Positions 54,915 to 63,922 of a stretch of 64,000 nucleotides of DNA are shown in pieces (the first letter of the stretch is position 1; every line of letters starts with the position of its first letter). Both the position numbers and the translations under genes were made by a program. Below the pieces are notes generated by a model that searched no databases, was not told the DNA's origin, and worked only from the letters and a program-made list of their open reading frames with translations. Origin of the DNA: Candidatus Thorarchaeota archaeon (lineage in GTDB: Archaea > Asgardarchaeota > Thorarchaeia > Thorarchaeales > Thorarchaeaceae); assembly GCA_021498125.1 (NCBI GenBank), contig JAIZWL010000009.1:37275-101274 (forward strand), read 5' to 3'.

Positions 54915-55856
54915 ATGCCTGTGAAAATACCACCAACGTTTTCAAAACTTGAACCATATTTAGTAGACAAAATCTCGCCGCTTCTAGATGCTAGGGTGGT
55001 GCAGATCCTTCTATTACGGCAAACACATGACTACACAATCTTTCGTACTGAAGAGAGCCGAGAATTGAACACGGTTGTGATTCCTGAGGACATCACTAGT
55101 ACAGATCCCGTTGTCAAAGTAGCATTTCTTGCTTCAAAACAGAAGGCTCCAGAAACTAGGATGTACTCACGCTTTCTAAGGACAGTGAGTAATATCACCT
55201 GCCAATTGAAAGATGGATTATGTATGAAGTGTCCTCGCTGCGTTCTCTTTGGGGCGGTAAACGTCTCGGGCAAAGCAAAATACAACATCAAGCACAGGAT
55301 CGAATATTCTACCGCCTTCTCGATTGAAAAATACGAGGATCTCTTGGAATCGATCACCTTCAATGCCGTTGCTGAAAATTCCCAGTTGACTGGTCAAGCG
55401 CTCAATGTCACACATAATGTCCGACCACTTGCCAACTTTCCCTCTGTCGTCACACTAACTTCGGTGACGTGGCAAGAACTAGCGTTGTACCTGAAGACTG
55501 TGTTGGCAACCAAGTCATATGGTGCTGAGACCCGGACAAAGGGTGACATGCGAAATGTGGTGCTAGGGATAGTGGCCGGTTATGAAGAGGTTATCACATC
55601 TCTTGAATATGCTCTTGAGCTTGCAGCAGTCTGGGAGTCTGAAGACTTGGCCAAGGAGACCGAAAAAATACTGCAAAAATATGTACAGCTCAGCGCTTCG
55701 CGGAAGAACATAGTCACTCTCTCTGCTGAAGAGGTTGCTGACCTAGTATCATCAGTCCAAGATCTTTCTGTGGATGAACCCTTTGTCAAGTCAATGGAGA
55801 AACAGGCTAATGACTTTGTCAAACTTGCTGTTAAAGAGCAGAAGACCAAGTCATAG
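54915..55856 (+). CDS. csc2: Csc2 (Cas7-type backbone subunit, type I-D)
   Basis: 313 residues. It has the Csc2 pattern: NTVVIPEDITSTDPVVKVAFLASKQKAPETRMYSRFLR, then a zinc site (CMKCPRCVLFG, about residues 102-112), and HRIEYSTAFSIEKYEDLLESITFNAV. Csc2 is the Cas7 family member that coats the crRNA spacer as a helical filament. ATG 54915 was chosen because GGAGGAATAG stands just before it; the frame opens at 54876. It is followed by csc1 after 18 bases. Confidence 0.92.
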   Translation: MPVKIPPTFSKLEPYLVDKISPLLDARVVQILLLRQTHDYTIFRTEESRELNTVVIPEDITSTDPVVKVAFLASKQKAPETRMYSRFLRTVSNITCQLKDGLCMKCPRCVLFGAVNVSGKAKYNIKHRIEYSTAFSIEKYEDLLESITFNAVAENSQLTGQALNVTHNVRPLANFPSVVTLTSVTWQELALYLKTVLATKSYGAETRTKGDMRNVVLGIVAGYEEVITSLEYALELAAVWESEDLAKETEKILQKYVQLSASRKNIVTLSAEEVADLVSSVQDLSVDEPFVKSMEKQANDFVKLAVKEQKTKS

Positions 55857-55874
55857 GAGAAGGAGTGGAGTTGA

Positions 55875-56642
55875 ATGAGCGAACCAGTCGTTAGCGTTGT
55901 GTTGATGACAAGTCATGACTTTCTATTCTATGCTAGTCAGGACTATGGTTCGGTTGCTCGACCTGCTGACGTGATTGGGAACTACGCACTGATGTATGCC
56001 CTGAATCGTAATATCCCCGAGATTAGGCGGCTTGTGAGTGGGTCCACCCCATTTTACGACGTGGATTTGCCTAAGATGAATATCTATGCAACACCCGCAA
56101 CGTTCACAGATTTTTTTGTGCAAGTCTCGGCCAGCAAGACATCCAATTGGCTAGACCATAGGTTGTTACTTGGCGAGGAGATCTCGACACGCTGGAATCG
56201 ATTCAATCCAACGTTGATCACGTGGAACAGTATCGGTGAGAGTCTTCTTGATAAGATGTCTAAAGACAGGTACAATCTACCAAAGACTGGAGGATACTAC
56301 AAACATCCTCCTCTCGCCAATTTTTATTTCTATACTGTTGGACCACCGCCACCGAGTGTTATCCGGATCGGCAAAAAATACACAACAGCACGGATCAAAC
56401 ACTTTGCTCTCGAATACACGATTAAGGAGGGTCGATTCAGTCCTACTTGTCCCGTGACCGTCAGTGATCTTCCTGATGAGACCGAAATATTACAAGGTTC
56501 GATTCTTACAATCCCTCCTGTGCCTGTCATCACGGATAGTGTTCTCGAGGGGGCGTATCTCGAAGCAACCGATCCTAAAGGGCTTGTTCATCGGATTCCT
56601 ATCCCGCGGACTGATAGATTTCCAATGACATGGGGGAGTTGA
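55875..56642 (+). CDS. csc1: Csc1 (Cas5-type subunit, type I-D)
   Basis: 255 residues. The N-terminal RAMP-like strand VVSVVLMTSHDFLFYASQDYG and the following VIGNYALMYALNRNIPEI are typical of Csc1. So are the internal TWNSIGESLLDKM and YKHPPLANFYFYTVGP blocks. Csc1 is the Cas5 counterpart that caps the 5' handle of the crRNA and contacts the large subunit for PAM recognition. ATG 55875 has GGAGAAGGAG upstream. cas3' starts 6 bases after its stop. Confidence 0.92.
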   Translation: MSEPVVSVVLMTSHDFLFYASQDYGSVARPADVIGNYALMYALNRNIPEIRRLVSGSTPFYDVDLPKMNIYATPATFTDFFVQVSASKTSNWLDHRLLLGEEISTRWNRFNPTLITWNSIGESLLDKMSKDRYNLPKTGGYYKHPPLANFYFYTVGPPPPSVIRIGKKYTTARIKHFALEYTIKEGRFSPTCPVTVSDLPDETEILQGSILTIPPVPVITDSVLEGAYLEATDPKGLVHRIPIPRTDRFPMTWGS

Positions 56643-56648
56643 TCTATT

Positions 56649-58763
56649 GTGAGCGACCCGGTTCACACCGTTACTGTGGGTGACGCCTTTGTCACATTGA
56701 CAGACCGACAATGGGGTCAGATCGAGCATCTCTACGAACACCAAGTACGTACTATTACGAGCAAGAAGAAGGTCTTGCTTGTAGACGCACCTACAGGCTC
56801 GGGCAAGACTCTGGCGGCTCTTGCCCGGGTCACCGAACGGAGACTGCCTGCTATCTTCATCTATCCGACTAATGCCCTAGTCAAGGATCAGGTGGTGTCT
56901 ATTTGCGAACTGTTAGAGAAAAAAGATTACGATGTCCGACTTATCGATTCCGTGTGGGATCCCTCAGAGGAGCCCTCTCCAGTTGATGACAATACTGTTT
57001 ATGTGATCCACCTGACAGGTGAAACACTTGATTCCATGGCCAAGGATAGTTCCAAGGGCGTTGCGATGGAACGAATATTGAAGGGGACTCACAAGAGGGG
57101 CGGTCTGAGGATTATCTTGACGAATCCTGATACGCTCTTTCTCATATCCTCAGGACGCTATGCTAGGAGTGGTCTGATTGCTGAACAAATTGACACCTTC
57201 AAAACACTGGTTGTAGACGAGTTCCATCTGTATTCTGGACCTGCACTTGCACGATTAATTTACATGTTGAATGATCTATGCATCTCCCCCGATGACCCCG
57301 CTTTTGAGATTGTTTTTCTAAGTGCTACCCATGGTGATACCCTTGACTTGCTCCAGAGTACATACCGGGATCTTGACATAATCAAGACTCCGGTCTACAC
57401 CGAACGTGGGGCTGATAGGCATCAAGTACGGTACATTTCTCAATTTGATATACGTACTCAGTCGTCAGTGTTACAGTCTTTGGAAGATGTTTCAGCCGTT
57501 TCAGAAGAGCTGATTAAATGGTATGATACCTCATACAAATGGCATTCTGAAAGATCACCTGCTGTAAAAGTACTGGGCATCTTCTCTTCTGTTACATTTG
57601 CAATAAATGTCGCCCGACAAGTCAAAGAGATCCTTCTTGCCCGTGGTGATAACCCTGATGAGATTGTCTTTCAACATCATGGTCTTGTCCCCAAGAGAGC
57701 GCGACCTGAGATATCCCGTCTTCGCGAAGCAATTTTGATTGGCACCTCTTCAATTGAAGTTGGTGTTGATTTCGATGTTCCATTTTTAGTGGCCGAGGCT
57801 CATGATCTTGCATCTTTTCTCCAGAGATTTGGTAGAGGTGGAAGACATGCTTCCTGTGCGGGTACACTATATGTCCCATTGCCAATGGCCAGCCGGTTGA
57901 GTGCCGTCAATACAATCTCATATCCCGAATTTATTGATCAGGCTCAGCAGGCATTTAATGAACTGCCATCATATGCACGCTTCGTGTGTAGTCCACAAGC
58001 AAGGAAGATCTTGTTAGCAATGGCCTTGGCAGGGAGCACAGTTGTTTCATACTTCAGGGGCCGCAAAGTCATATTTGATGTCCCTAAGGCGGCAGAGTAT
58101 TATCAACATCTTGTTTCGGCAAATGCTACAGTGAGCGTTGGGGAGTATAGTCTTGTTGAAAACTTTGGACTAACCGACCAAAAAGAAATAGAGGCATACC
58201 TCAAGAAATTCTATGTGAAGGTCATTGCTAAAAACAGTCTTGTCCGCGGAACTATGAACTCGATTCTTGTACAAATTCCACTTAGGTTTATCACCGGAGA
58301 GACCGGGACGATCATTGCAGAGCTTGATATATTTGATATATTCCGACTGACTGGTCATCTGGAAAAGGCTTTACAGCATTGGGAGCGTATTCCGTCTGGA
58401 GTCCGTAGCAGGCACCTTCCTGACGAATATATCTTTGTAATTGAAGATCTTGTGCGACAAGGGTATCCTCGTGTTGCAATTGCAAATAACGCTATTTGTA
58501 GAAGAAGAGCAGTCGTATTTACAAAAGACGATATCACGATAAAAATCAGAAACCAGCGATTACGCGAGATTATTGAAGAACTGCTTGACATGCGAAATCT
58601 TGTATTCTATTGGTGGCGTATGAATAGAAATGTTGATTACCGACTTCCTCGACTGTTTTGTGAAGATAGCAGTGGGGGTGTAGTGATCGGGGATTGGTCC
58701 CTCGTTGCTGAATTTCTAGAGCATGAAAGAACAAATGAAACGAAGGATGTGATTTCGATTTGA
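56649..58763 (+). CDS. cas3': Cas3' helicase without HD domain
   Basis: 704 residues. It is a superfamily 2 helicase: Walker A is DAPTGSGKT (residues 46-54), the DExH box is VVDEFHLY near 190, motif III is LSATHG, and motifs V-VI are GTSSIEVGVDFDV and LQRFGRGGRHASC near 391. No HD motif is present, in line with type I-D, where the nuclease sits on Cas10d. It is recruited after R-loop formation and unwinds the target. GTG start at 56649. The downstream gene begins in a 4-base overlap with its stop. Confidence 0.93.
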   Translation: MSDPVHTVTVGDAFVTLTDRQWGQIEHLYEHQVRTITSKKKVLLVDAPTGSGKTLAALARVTERRLPAIFIYPTNALVKDQVVSICELLEKKDYDVRLIDSVWDPSEEPSPVDDNTVYVIHLTGETLDSMAKDSSKGVAMERILKGTHKRGGLRIILTNPDTLFLISSGRYARSGLIAEQIDTFKTLVVDEFHLYSGPALARLIYMLNDLCISPDDPAFEIVFLSATHGDTLDLLQSTYRDLDIIKTPVYTERGADRHQVRYISQFDIRTQSSVLQSLEDVSAVSEELIKWYDTSYKWHSERSPAVKVLGIFSSVTFAINVARQVKEILLARGDNPDEIVFQHHGLVPKRARPEISRLREAILIGTSSIEVGVDFDVPFLVAEAHDLASFLQRFGRGGRHASCAGTLYVPLPMASRLSAVNTISYPEFIDQAQQAFNELPSYARFVCSPQARKILLAMALAGSTVVSYFRGRKVIFDVPKAAEYYQHLVSANATVSVGEYSLVENFGLTDQKEIEAYLKKFYVKVIAKNSLVRGTMNSILVQIPLRFITGETGTIIAELDIFDIFRLTGHLEKALQHWERIPSGVRSRHLPDEYIFVIEDLVRQGYPRVAIANNAICRRRAVVFTKDDITIKIRNQRLREIIEELLDMRNLVFYWWRMNRNVDYRLPRLFCEDSSGGVVIGDWSLVAEFLEHERTNETKDVISI

Positions 58764-59593
58764 TCTCTCTCCAGTTCTATCTACAAAGTCCGTTCACAGG
58801 AAGTCTTGACTTTACGGGGACCGCCTTGCGTGGGGCCTTTCTCAATATGCTTAAATCGGATGATCCCGAGTTGAGTAAAACACTCCATGACTCGCATGAG
58901 ACCCGGATTTATTCTCTTGTTCCTTTTCCGACAGATACACGATTCCAGACGCTCTTTAATGAAGGGGAGACCTATAATTTTGCAGTGCATGTATTGGATG
59001 CAGGGTCTCTCCGGACGGGAATTAGAAATCTTATCATCCGTCCACCAAAGACGATTAGACTGCATCATTACCAATTTCCTGTCAGCAGAATCGACTATAC
59101 CCAGCTAGATTTTGAGGCTCTTATGGCCGAGTGGACCGATGAGTTCCGATCAACACTTTGCACTCCGTACAAGATCGTGATGCGGTTTCTTACTCCCACT
59201 CACCTCTCGCACTATGGTAGCGACTTTTCCACTCTGTTCCCACAGCCAGAACGTGTCTTTCCATCTCTTTTGCGTGTGTGGAATAATATTGACCGTTTAC
59301 CCTTGATCGAGAGAGTTTCAGAATACCGCGACTGGGTTGAACAAAAGGTCTCTATTAGTCGTTATAATCTCCGTACGACCGAGATTAGGATGGGCACGCG
59401 AAGGAAGATTATTGGATTCATTGGCGAAACCGTTTACAGCATTCATGATAATGATAGTCCCTTTGCGGCTTTAACTGCATCCCTATCGCGTTTTGCGGAG
59501 TTGAGTAACGTTGGAAAAAATAGAACTGCGGGGTTTGGCCGTGTGGAAGTGCGATTAGGTCGTAGAGGCTGGGATAGAAGAGATCAACCATAA
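58760..59593 (+). CDS. cas6: Cas6 crRNA-processing endonuclease
   Basis: 277 residues. A double ferredoxin-like RAMP protein with the N-terminal strand ISLQFYLQSPFTG, a conserved GTALRGAFLNML segment, and the C-terminal Gly-rich loop GKNRTAGFGRVEVRLG (about residues 251-266) that marks Cas6. It cuts each repeat in the array transcript, leaving the ATTGAAAC handle. Start is TTG 58760, overlapping the cas3' stop. Six families would be expected around an archaeal I-D effector and this is the only RNA-processing candidate, which supports the call. Confidence 0.88.
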   Translation: MISLQFYLQSPFTGSLDFTGTALRGAFLNMLKSDDPELSKTLHDSHETRIYSLVPFPTDTRFQTLFNEGETYNFAVHVLDAGSLRTGIRNLIIRPPKTIRLHHYQFPVSRIDYTQLDFEALMAEWTDEFRSTLCTPYKIVMRFLTPTHLSHYGSDFSTLFPQPERVFPSLLRVWNNIDRLPLIERVSEYRDWVEQKVSISRYNLRTTEIRMGTRRKIIGFIGETVYSIHDNDSPFAALTASLSRFAELSNVGKNRTAGFGRVEVRLGRRGWDRRDQP

Positions 59594-59619
59594 TTATCCA
59601 GCAAAGGGGGGGACTGATT

Positions 59620-60564
59620 TTGTACATATTACCTGAAAATGTTCGGCGTAGGGTGTTGAGGCGCTATAGACGAAGGTCTCGTGAAGTTGTTGTTGATGAA
59701 CGGTTCCGTGGATGGGCTTGGCAATATCCGCCAATTGATCCACCGTATGATATTCAACTCTCTCTTAGTGAGATAACTGGGCGATACTGCGCGACAATGA
59801 GAGACATCTATCTCCGTCATGTCGAGCATGTCCGTAAACCGACAACGCCTAAGATGATTAGTGGAAAACTCTATCATGAGACTGCGGCCCTTGCTTTTGA
59901 AAATGCTAAGAAGATACTTTACTCAATAGGTAAGATGACGGGGTCTGAGCTCGTGCAACATATGTCCGAGATCAGGGACCGTGTTATCGAAGATCTTCTA
60001 AATCGAACAAAAAAACCGGACGTGGTTGATCGTGGTGGCGAATATGCTCCGAAGATATGGGGCAAGAATATGCTCTGGATATGGGATACTTCCACGAGTC
60101 AAATTGCCTATTCTGTTGATGCTGTTCTCTCGACTCAGCCTTATTTGGGACTTGATGCATTAGTCAACACGGCTATTCCTGTAGTCGTGGAGCAACGTCT
60201 TGATGGTCGAAATCTTGGACTAAGTGGTCATCTCAGTGCCGATGCTTATGGACAAGAAGGAATTGTGATGGATATTAAGACGGGCCGGTTGCAGCGATTT
60301 CATAGGCTTGCTACAGCAGGATATGCACTGGTGATTGAGAGTATCTATGAATACCCCGTCGATGTCGGTTGTATTATCTATTGCTGGTTTAACACTGCAC
60401 CCGAGCCACAAATCAAACATGACGTTCACAGTATTGATGAGCCGTTACGTCAGGAGTTTCTCGAATTACGCGACGAAGCAATGAAGCTGGTCTATGACGA
60501 ACGCGATCCCGGAATGCCTGATCAATGCTATGAGGATTGTCCCTATTGGAATCAATGCCATTAA
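59620..60564 (+). CDS. csa1: Csa1-like second Cas4 family nuclease
   Basis: 314 residues, longer than the Cas4 at 50805. It matches the Csa1 subgroup: LSEITGRYCATMRDIYLRHV near residue 50, the RecB-type core LSGHLSADAYGQEGIVMDIKTGR with the metal-binding Asp and the Asp-x-Lys pair, and the C-terminal cysteine cluster CYEDCPYWNQCH. With the N-terminal Cys these can hold a 4Fe-4S cluster. Csa1 works in spacer acquisition together with Cas1, Cas2 and Cas4. Here it is the last gene of the effector operon, away from cas1, an unusual split. TTG start with GGGGGG-type purines upstream. Confidence 0.85.
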   Translation: MYILPENVRRRVLRRYRRRSREVVVDERFRGWAWQYPPIDPPYDIQLSLSEITGRYCATMRDIYLRHVEHVRKPTTPKMISGKLYHETAALAFENAKKILYSIGKMTGSELVQHMSEIRDRVIEDLLNRTKKPDVVDRGGEYAPKIWGKNMLWIWDTSTSQIAYSVDAVLSTQPYLGLDALVNTAIPVVVEQRLDGRNLGLSGHLSADAYGQEGIVMDIKTGRLQRFHRLATAGYALVIESIYEYPVDVGCIIYCWFNTAPEPQIKHDVHSIDEPLRQEFLELRDEAMKLVYDERDPGMPDQCYEDCPYWNQCH

Positions 60565-60958
60565 TACTATTTCGAAAAAGTTACAGGTCGCAATGCATAG
60601 ACCACTGCGACCAGATTTCGTGAAAACTAAGGACGATCACGTCCTACCTGCTCTGGTTGAACTATCGATGGTACGTCGCATATCGTTGGTCATTAGGTCC
60701 ATAGTCCCTCTACCAATGGCAGCGGGTAACAGTAACCTCAACGCCATGCTGAAGATCACACGTGAGAGGTACTGTGAACTATTTAGGCCAGTTTATGATG
60801 TCTAAGGAAACCAAAGTTTTAGGCTGTTGTTGACAGACCATGTCAGTTTACCAGGGCCACTCGGGTTGTTCAGGGATAGTATTCATTTTTAATCACCAAG
60901 TAGCCCTGCACAAGATCCATAGACAAGGAATGATCATTCAATTGGACCGTAGACCGGA
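60565..60958. other. Intergenic region between effector and regulator operons
   Basis: About 390 bases. A 103-codon frame overlaps the csa1 end but has no ribosome binding site and looks fortuitous. The right part should contain the promoter of the csa3-like operon; CATTTTTAATC near 60883-60893 is the best TATA candidate. No repeat-like sequence or hairpin terminator stands out. Confidence 0.35.
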
Positions 60959-61699
60959 ATGTTTCTGAAAAATCGGAAACTTTCTACAATACGAGAGACC
61001 TTTTCAGGTACAACTTGTTCTCTGGAATTGGTGAGGTATGTGCGTTTGCACATTGCAACTCTAGGACTCCATGCGAATCAGCGTATCGAACACGTAGTGA
61101 TGAAAAAGGGTGCTGACAAGGTCGTGCTCGTCTACACAAAAAAGAATGAACATCTTCTTCCCGTCCTGATTGATCGGTTCGAAAAGGGCAAGATCTTTGC
61201 AGAGGGCGTTCTTGTTCATCCGTGGGACTACAGGAAAATTCTTGCATCAATCCTCTCTATTGTTGTTGAGAACGAAGAGTATGAGGTTGTGGAATTCAAC
61301 GTTTCATGCGGGACCCGTGTGATGACAGCAGCCACCTATGCAGCAGCAGCCCTACTTGAGGCAACGGTTTATGTTGTGAGTGAAAACGACACCGATGTTG
61401 TAGGAGAACTTGTTGCGTTCCGTCCACTATCGCTACAGACCCTATTAAGACAAAAACGAAAGATTCTCACAAGATTGCTCAAAAATGGCGGTGCCGTTGA
61501 GTCGATGGCCCAATTAGGTTCGCGTGAGAGTCTCGGAGCGAGCTCTGTTTCAAAACACGTCAAAGCACTTGAAAGAATGGGTCTTGTGACCAAAAAGGCA
61601 CACGGACGAAAAACGAGCGTTGCGATAACCGATCTCGGAAAGATAATTCTAAGACTCAGGCAAATTCGGAATCCAGGTACTGATGATGATGAAGCGTGA
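60959..61699 (+). CDS. csa3: Csa3-like CARF/winged-helix regulator
   Basis: 246 residues if ATG 60959 is used. Family members normally begin close to the first strand (LHIATLG here), so GTG 61031 or GTG 61040 may be the true start. The CARF domain shows RLHIATLGLHANQRI, KVVLVYTKKNEHLL and the ligand-loop motif EFNVSCGTRVMTAATYAAAALL, where Csa3 proteins have N-x-T-G-G-T. The C-terminal winged helix (LGASSVSKHVKALERMGLVTKK) binds DNA. Csa3 proteins bind cyclic oligoadenylate and activate cas or adaptation genes. No cyclic-oligoadenylate synthase (GGDD Cas10) is encoded here, so the ligand would come from another locus. Co-transcribed with the next gene, with a 17-base overlap. Confidence 0.85.
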   Translation: MFLKNRKLSTIRETFSGTTCSLELVRYVRLHIATLGLHANQRIEHVVMKKGADKVVLVYTKKNEHLLPVLIDRFEKGKIFAEGVLVHPWDYRKILASILSIVVENEEYEVVEFNVSCGTRVMTAATYAAAALLEATVYVVSENDTDVVGELVAFRPLSLQTLLRQKRKILTRLLKNGGAVESMAQLGSRESLGASSVSKHVKALERMGLVTKKAHGRKTSVAITDLGKIILRLRQIRNPGTDDDEA

Positions 61700-63308
61700 T
61701 CCTCCATCGCCTCTCTCTCAATCCAAACGTGAACAAGAATCAAAACTGTGGAAGATGTATGCATCATTAATCTCAAAGGAGATTGGCCTCAGAACTCTGT
61801 CTGCACAAGTGCCTCTCAACATTCCTGCGTTGTGGGGCGATCTTGTTGAAACATACTCCGCAGACATCGAACTTGCTCCAGATGCCCCGTTGGAACAGCA
61901 CATTCCTCTTGCCGGTGCAATAGCTTTCGCCTGTATGAATCAAGTACTCTCTGCCTATCCTGTTTGTGATTCATGCCGTATTGATATGTCCCTAGAATTT
62001 GCAAGGCAACAGCTGCCAGTCCAAGAGTCTGAACGATGGCTCAATCTGTGGCAGAAGACCACACCGAAAATACAGGTACCTCCCAATCTTGTGTATTATC
62101 CCTCAAAGTATTTTTCTTTTCTTTATAGTCTGACCGAAAAGGTGGGCCTTTATCAACTCATTCGCGAGTTGACCAGTCTTTACAGGGGTGACATTGAACT
62201 TCATTTCTCTGATTATGTAAGGTATTTATCTCGTAGGTTTCGCTATTTTTCGACAGGGATCGACAAGACCGAAATTAAATTGATTGAGACCTTCCTGAAT
62301 CACCCGGAAAAAAGTGTTCGCGATATAGCACAGGAGCTGGGTATGAGCCCGCAGTGGGTATCTACGAAAACAGCAGACCTCAAAGCTCGCGGAATTCTCA
62401 GGCAATTTGATTGGTCGCCATTCTCTCGGATAAATATCCGTATGTTTCATGTGTTCCTCACAGGTGTTGGTGATCTTGTCGATCCGCTTCTTCTTGTTCG
62501 TGATAGCCCTTTTTTGTACCTGTTCCAAAATCTCATTACTGGCCATGCCGATGCTCTTGCAATCTTTTGCGTCCCGGATAATCTATCATCCATCCATGCG
62601 CTCACCAGCTTTGAGCGATTAGCCGCTAAGTGGAATGTTGATATTGAACTCTTTGAGGTCGTTCGTTCGGGTCGATTATATAATTTACAATTTTATGATT
62701 CCGTTCGCAAAAAATGGTCTATTCCTTGGCACAGTATTCAATCGGATATGTTATCAGTGGATCCTTCTCTCACCTCTTATTTGGAGATGATCACCTACTT
62801 CCGAAGTAGGCCTCAGATACGCTTGATCGAACTCGACTTGCAAATCCTAAATGCCGTTCAATCTGGGATCTCTGGAGTCGCCCGCATCCGGCAAGCTGTA
62901 AAAAGCGGGCAGAACATCGTTATCAAGCGTCTGCGGCTATTGAAAAGACATGGCCTTATCATTCGTTTTTCCGAACTGCACAATGTGGGACTTGTTGAAC
63001 GTATTGTACTCCAGACTGAGGATCGGACTGCTGTTCACCAACTTGCATATCTCTCTTTTCGGTTGCCTGTTGCAACTCTCTCTCTCAGTTCTGAAAATCA
63101 ATTGACCGTTGTCTTGGATCTGCCTGCTGGCGACTCAACAAGACTTCTTCGTGTCATTGATTCACTTGATGCGGACATCTTCACGGCATTACTTGGAGAA
63201 CCGCTCTATGGCGGTTGGAAAATTCCTCTTCACCTTTGGAACACATCATTACAGATGTGGGATTCCCCTGTCAATCAGATCCGCAGCTGGCTGGACCAAC
63301 TTCTCTGA
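61683..63308 (+). CDS. Large double winged-helix regulator linked to csa3
   Basis: 541 residues. At least two DNA-binding helix-turn-helix units are visible. The first is KLIETFLNHPEKSVRDIAQELGMSPQWVSTKTADLKARGIL (about residues 200-240), close to Lrp/AsnC. The second, at about 390-425, is LQILNAVQSGISGVARIRQAVKSGQNIVIKRLRLLKRHGLI. The regions after each could be ligand-binding ACT/RAM-like or similar alpha/beta domains. The N-terminal 190 residues have a CDSC motif and no known match. It overlaps the csa3 stop, so the two are translated together, and it is likely to regulate the CRISPR-Cas operons, although no target is proven. Start ATG 61683. Confidence 0.75.
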   Translation: MMMKRDPPSPLSQSKREQESKLWKMYASLISKEIGLRTLSAQVPLNIPALWGDLVETYSADIELAPDAPLEQHIPLAGAIAFACMNQVLSAYPVCDSCRIDMSLEFARQQLPVQESERWLNLWQKTTPKIQVPPNLVYYPSKYFSFLYSLTEKVGLYQLIRELTSLYRGDIELHFSDYVRYLSRRFRYFSTGIDKTEIKLIETFLNHPEKSVRDIAQELGMSPQWVSTKTADLKARGILRQFDWSPFSRINIRMFHVFLTGVGDLVDPLLLVRDSPFLYLFQNLITGHADALAIFCVPDNLSSIHALTSFERLAAKWNVDIELFEVVRSGRLYNLQFYDSVRKKWSIPWHSIQSDMLSVDPSLTSYLEMITYFRSRPQIRLIELDLQILNAVQSGISGVARIRQAVKSGQNIVIKRLRLLKRHGLIIRFSELHNVGLVERIVLQTEDRTAVHQLAYLSFRLPVATLSLSSENQLTVVLDLPAGDSTRLLRVIDSLDADIFTALLGEPLYGGWKIPLHLWNTSLQMWDSPVNQIRSWLDQLL

Positions 63309-63314
63309 CAACGG

Positions 63315-63731
63315 ATGGGCGTAGACCACCTATTTGTTAATGCAATGATCGGTCCGTGTAGTCTTTGTAGTAGTCATGATGTCATACTCCATTCTCAATA
63401 TCATAATCATATAGGTAAAGATGATATGTTCGTCTTACAGCAAAATCCTTGTTTGATTTTGCATCTCAACAATTCGGATTGTTTTATTAGTTGTCTTTTA
63501 TATCCGGTTATTTGTGGAATCTGTGAAAAGCGAGTTTGGATATGTACACGACTTCGTATCGCAGTCCTATTCATATCAATTCATACATTGACTCTACTAC
63601 GTTTCTCACTATTACCGATCACCATGCCTTTTTGCAGAACCTCGTTTATTGTATCTGCGTGGAAATGCCCCTACTGGAAATTGGCTCAGGTAAAATTGAT
63701 CTTATGTGGCCACTATTTAAAATTAATATGA
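63315..63731 (+). pseudogene. Doubtful reading frame, possible decayed zinc-ribbon gene
   Basis: An open frame of 138 codons begins 7 bases after the preceding gene. Its first 75 residues contain PCSLCSS and CGICEK, spaced as in a zinc ribbon, but the rest has an odd composition and no fold. Another frame from 63536 continues with different content, so a frameshift in a decaying gene is possible. No ribosome binding site is seen. It may equally be non-coding sequence between the regulator operon and the second leader; the rest of 63309-63922 holds nothing else I can identify. Confidence 0.25.
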
Positions 63732-63922
63732 TGCAAGTGGCTCTGCGAAAAGTCCACATGGATTGATTAATCATATCGGGATAGGTCCTGAAGAGTTTTG
63801 ATTCTGGACATAGACCAGTGTTCATACTTTTCACAACCACGTTTTACTAACTTTCTATACAGAGCCGATGCAAGTTGTCCTATTATGTGTGTACTCATCG
63901 CGTTTTTACGTTATACCTCAAT

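Noticed and set aside
60494..60805. 103-codon frame overlapping the end of csa1
   Set aside because: Begins inside csa1 in another frame, with no ribosome binding site and no recognisable pattern.
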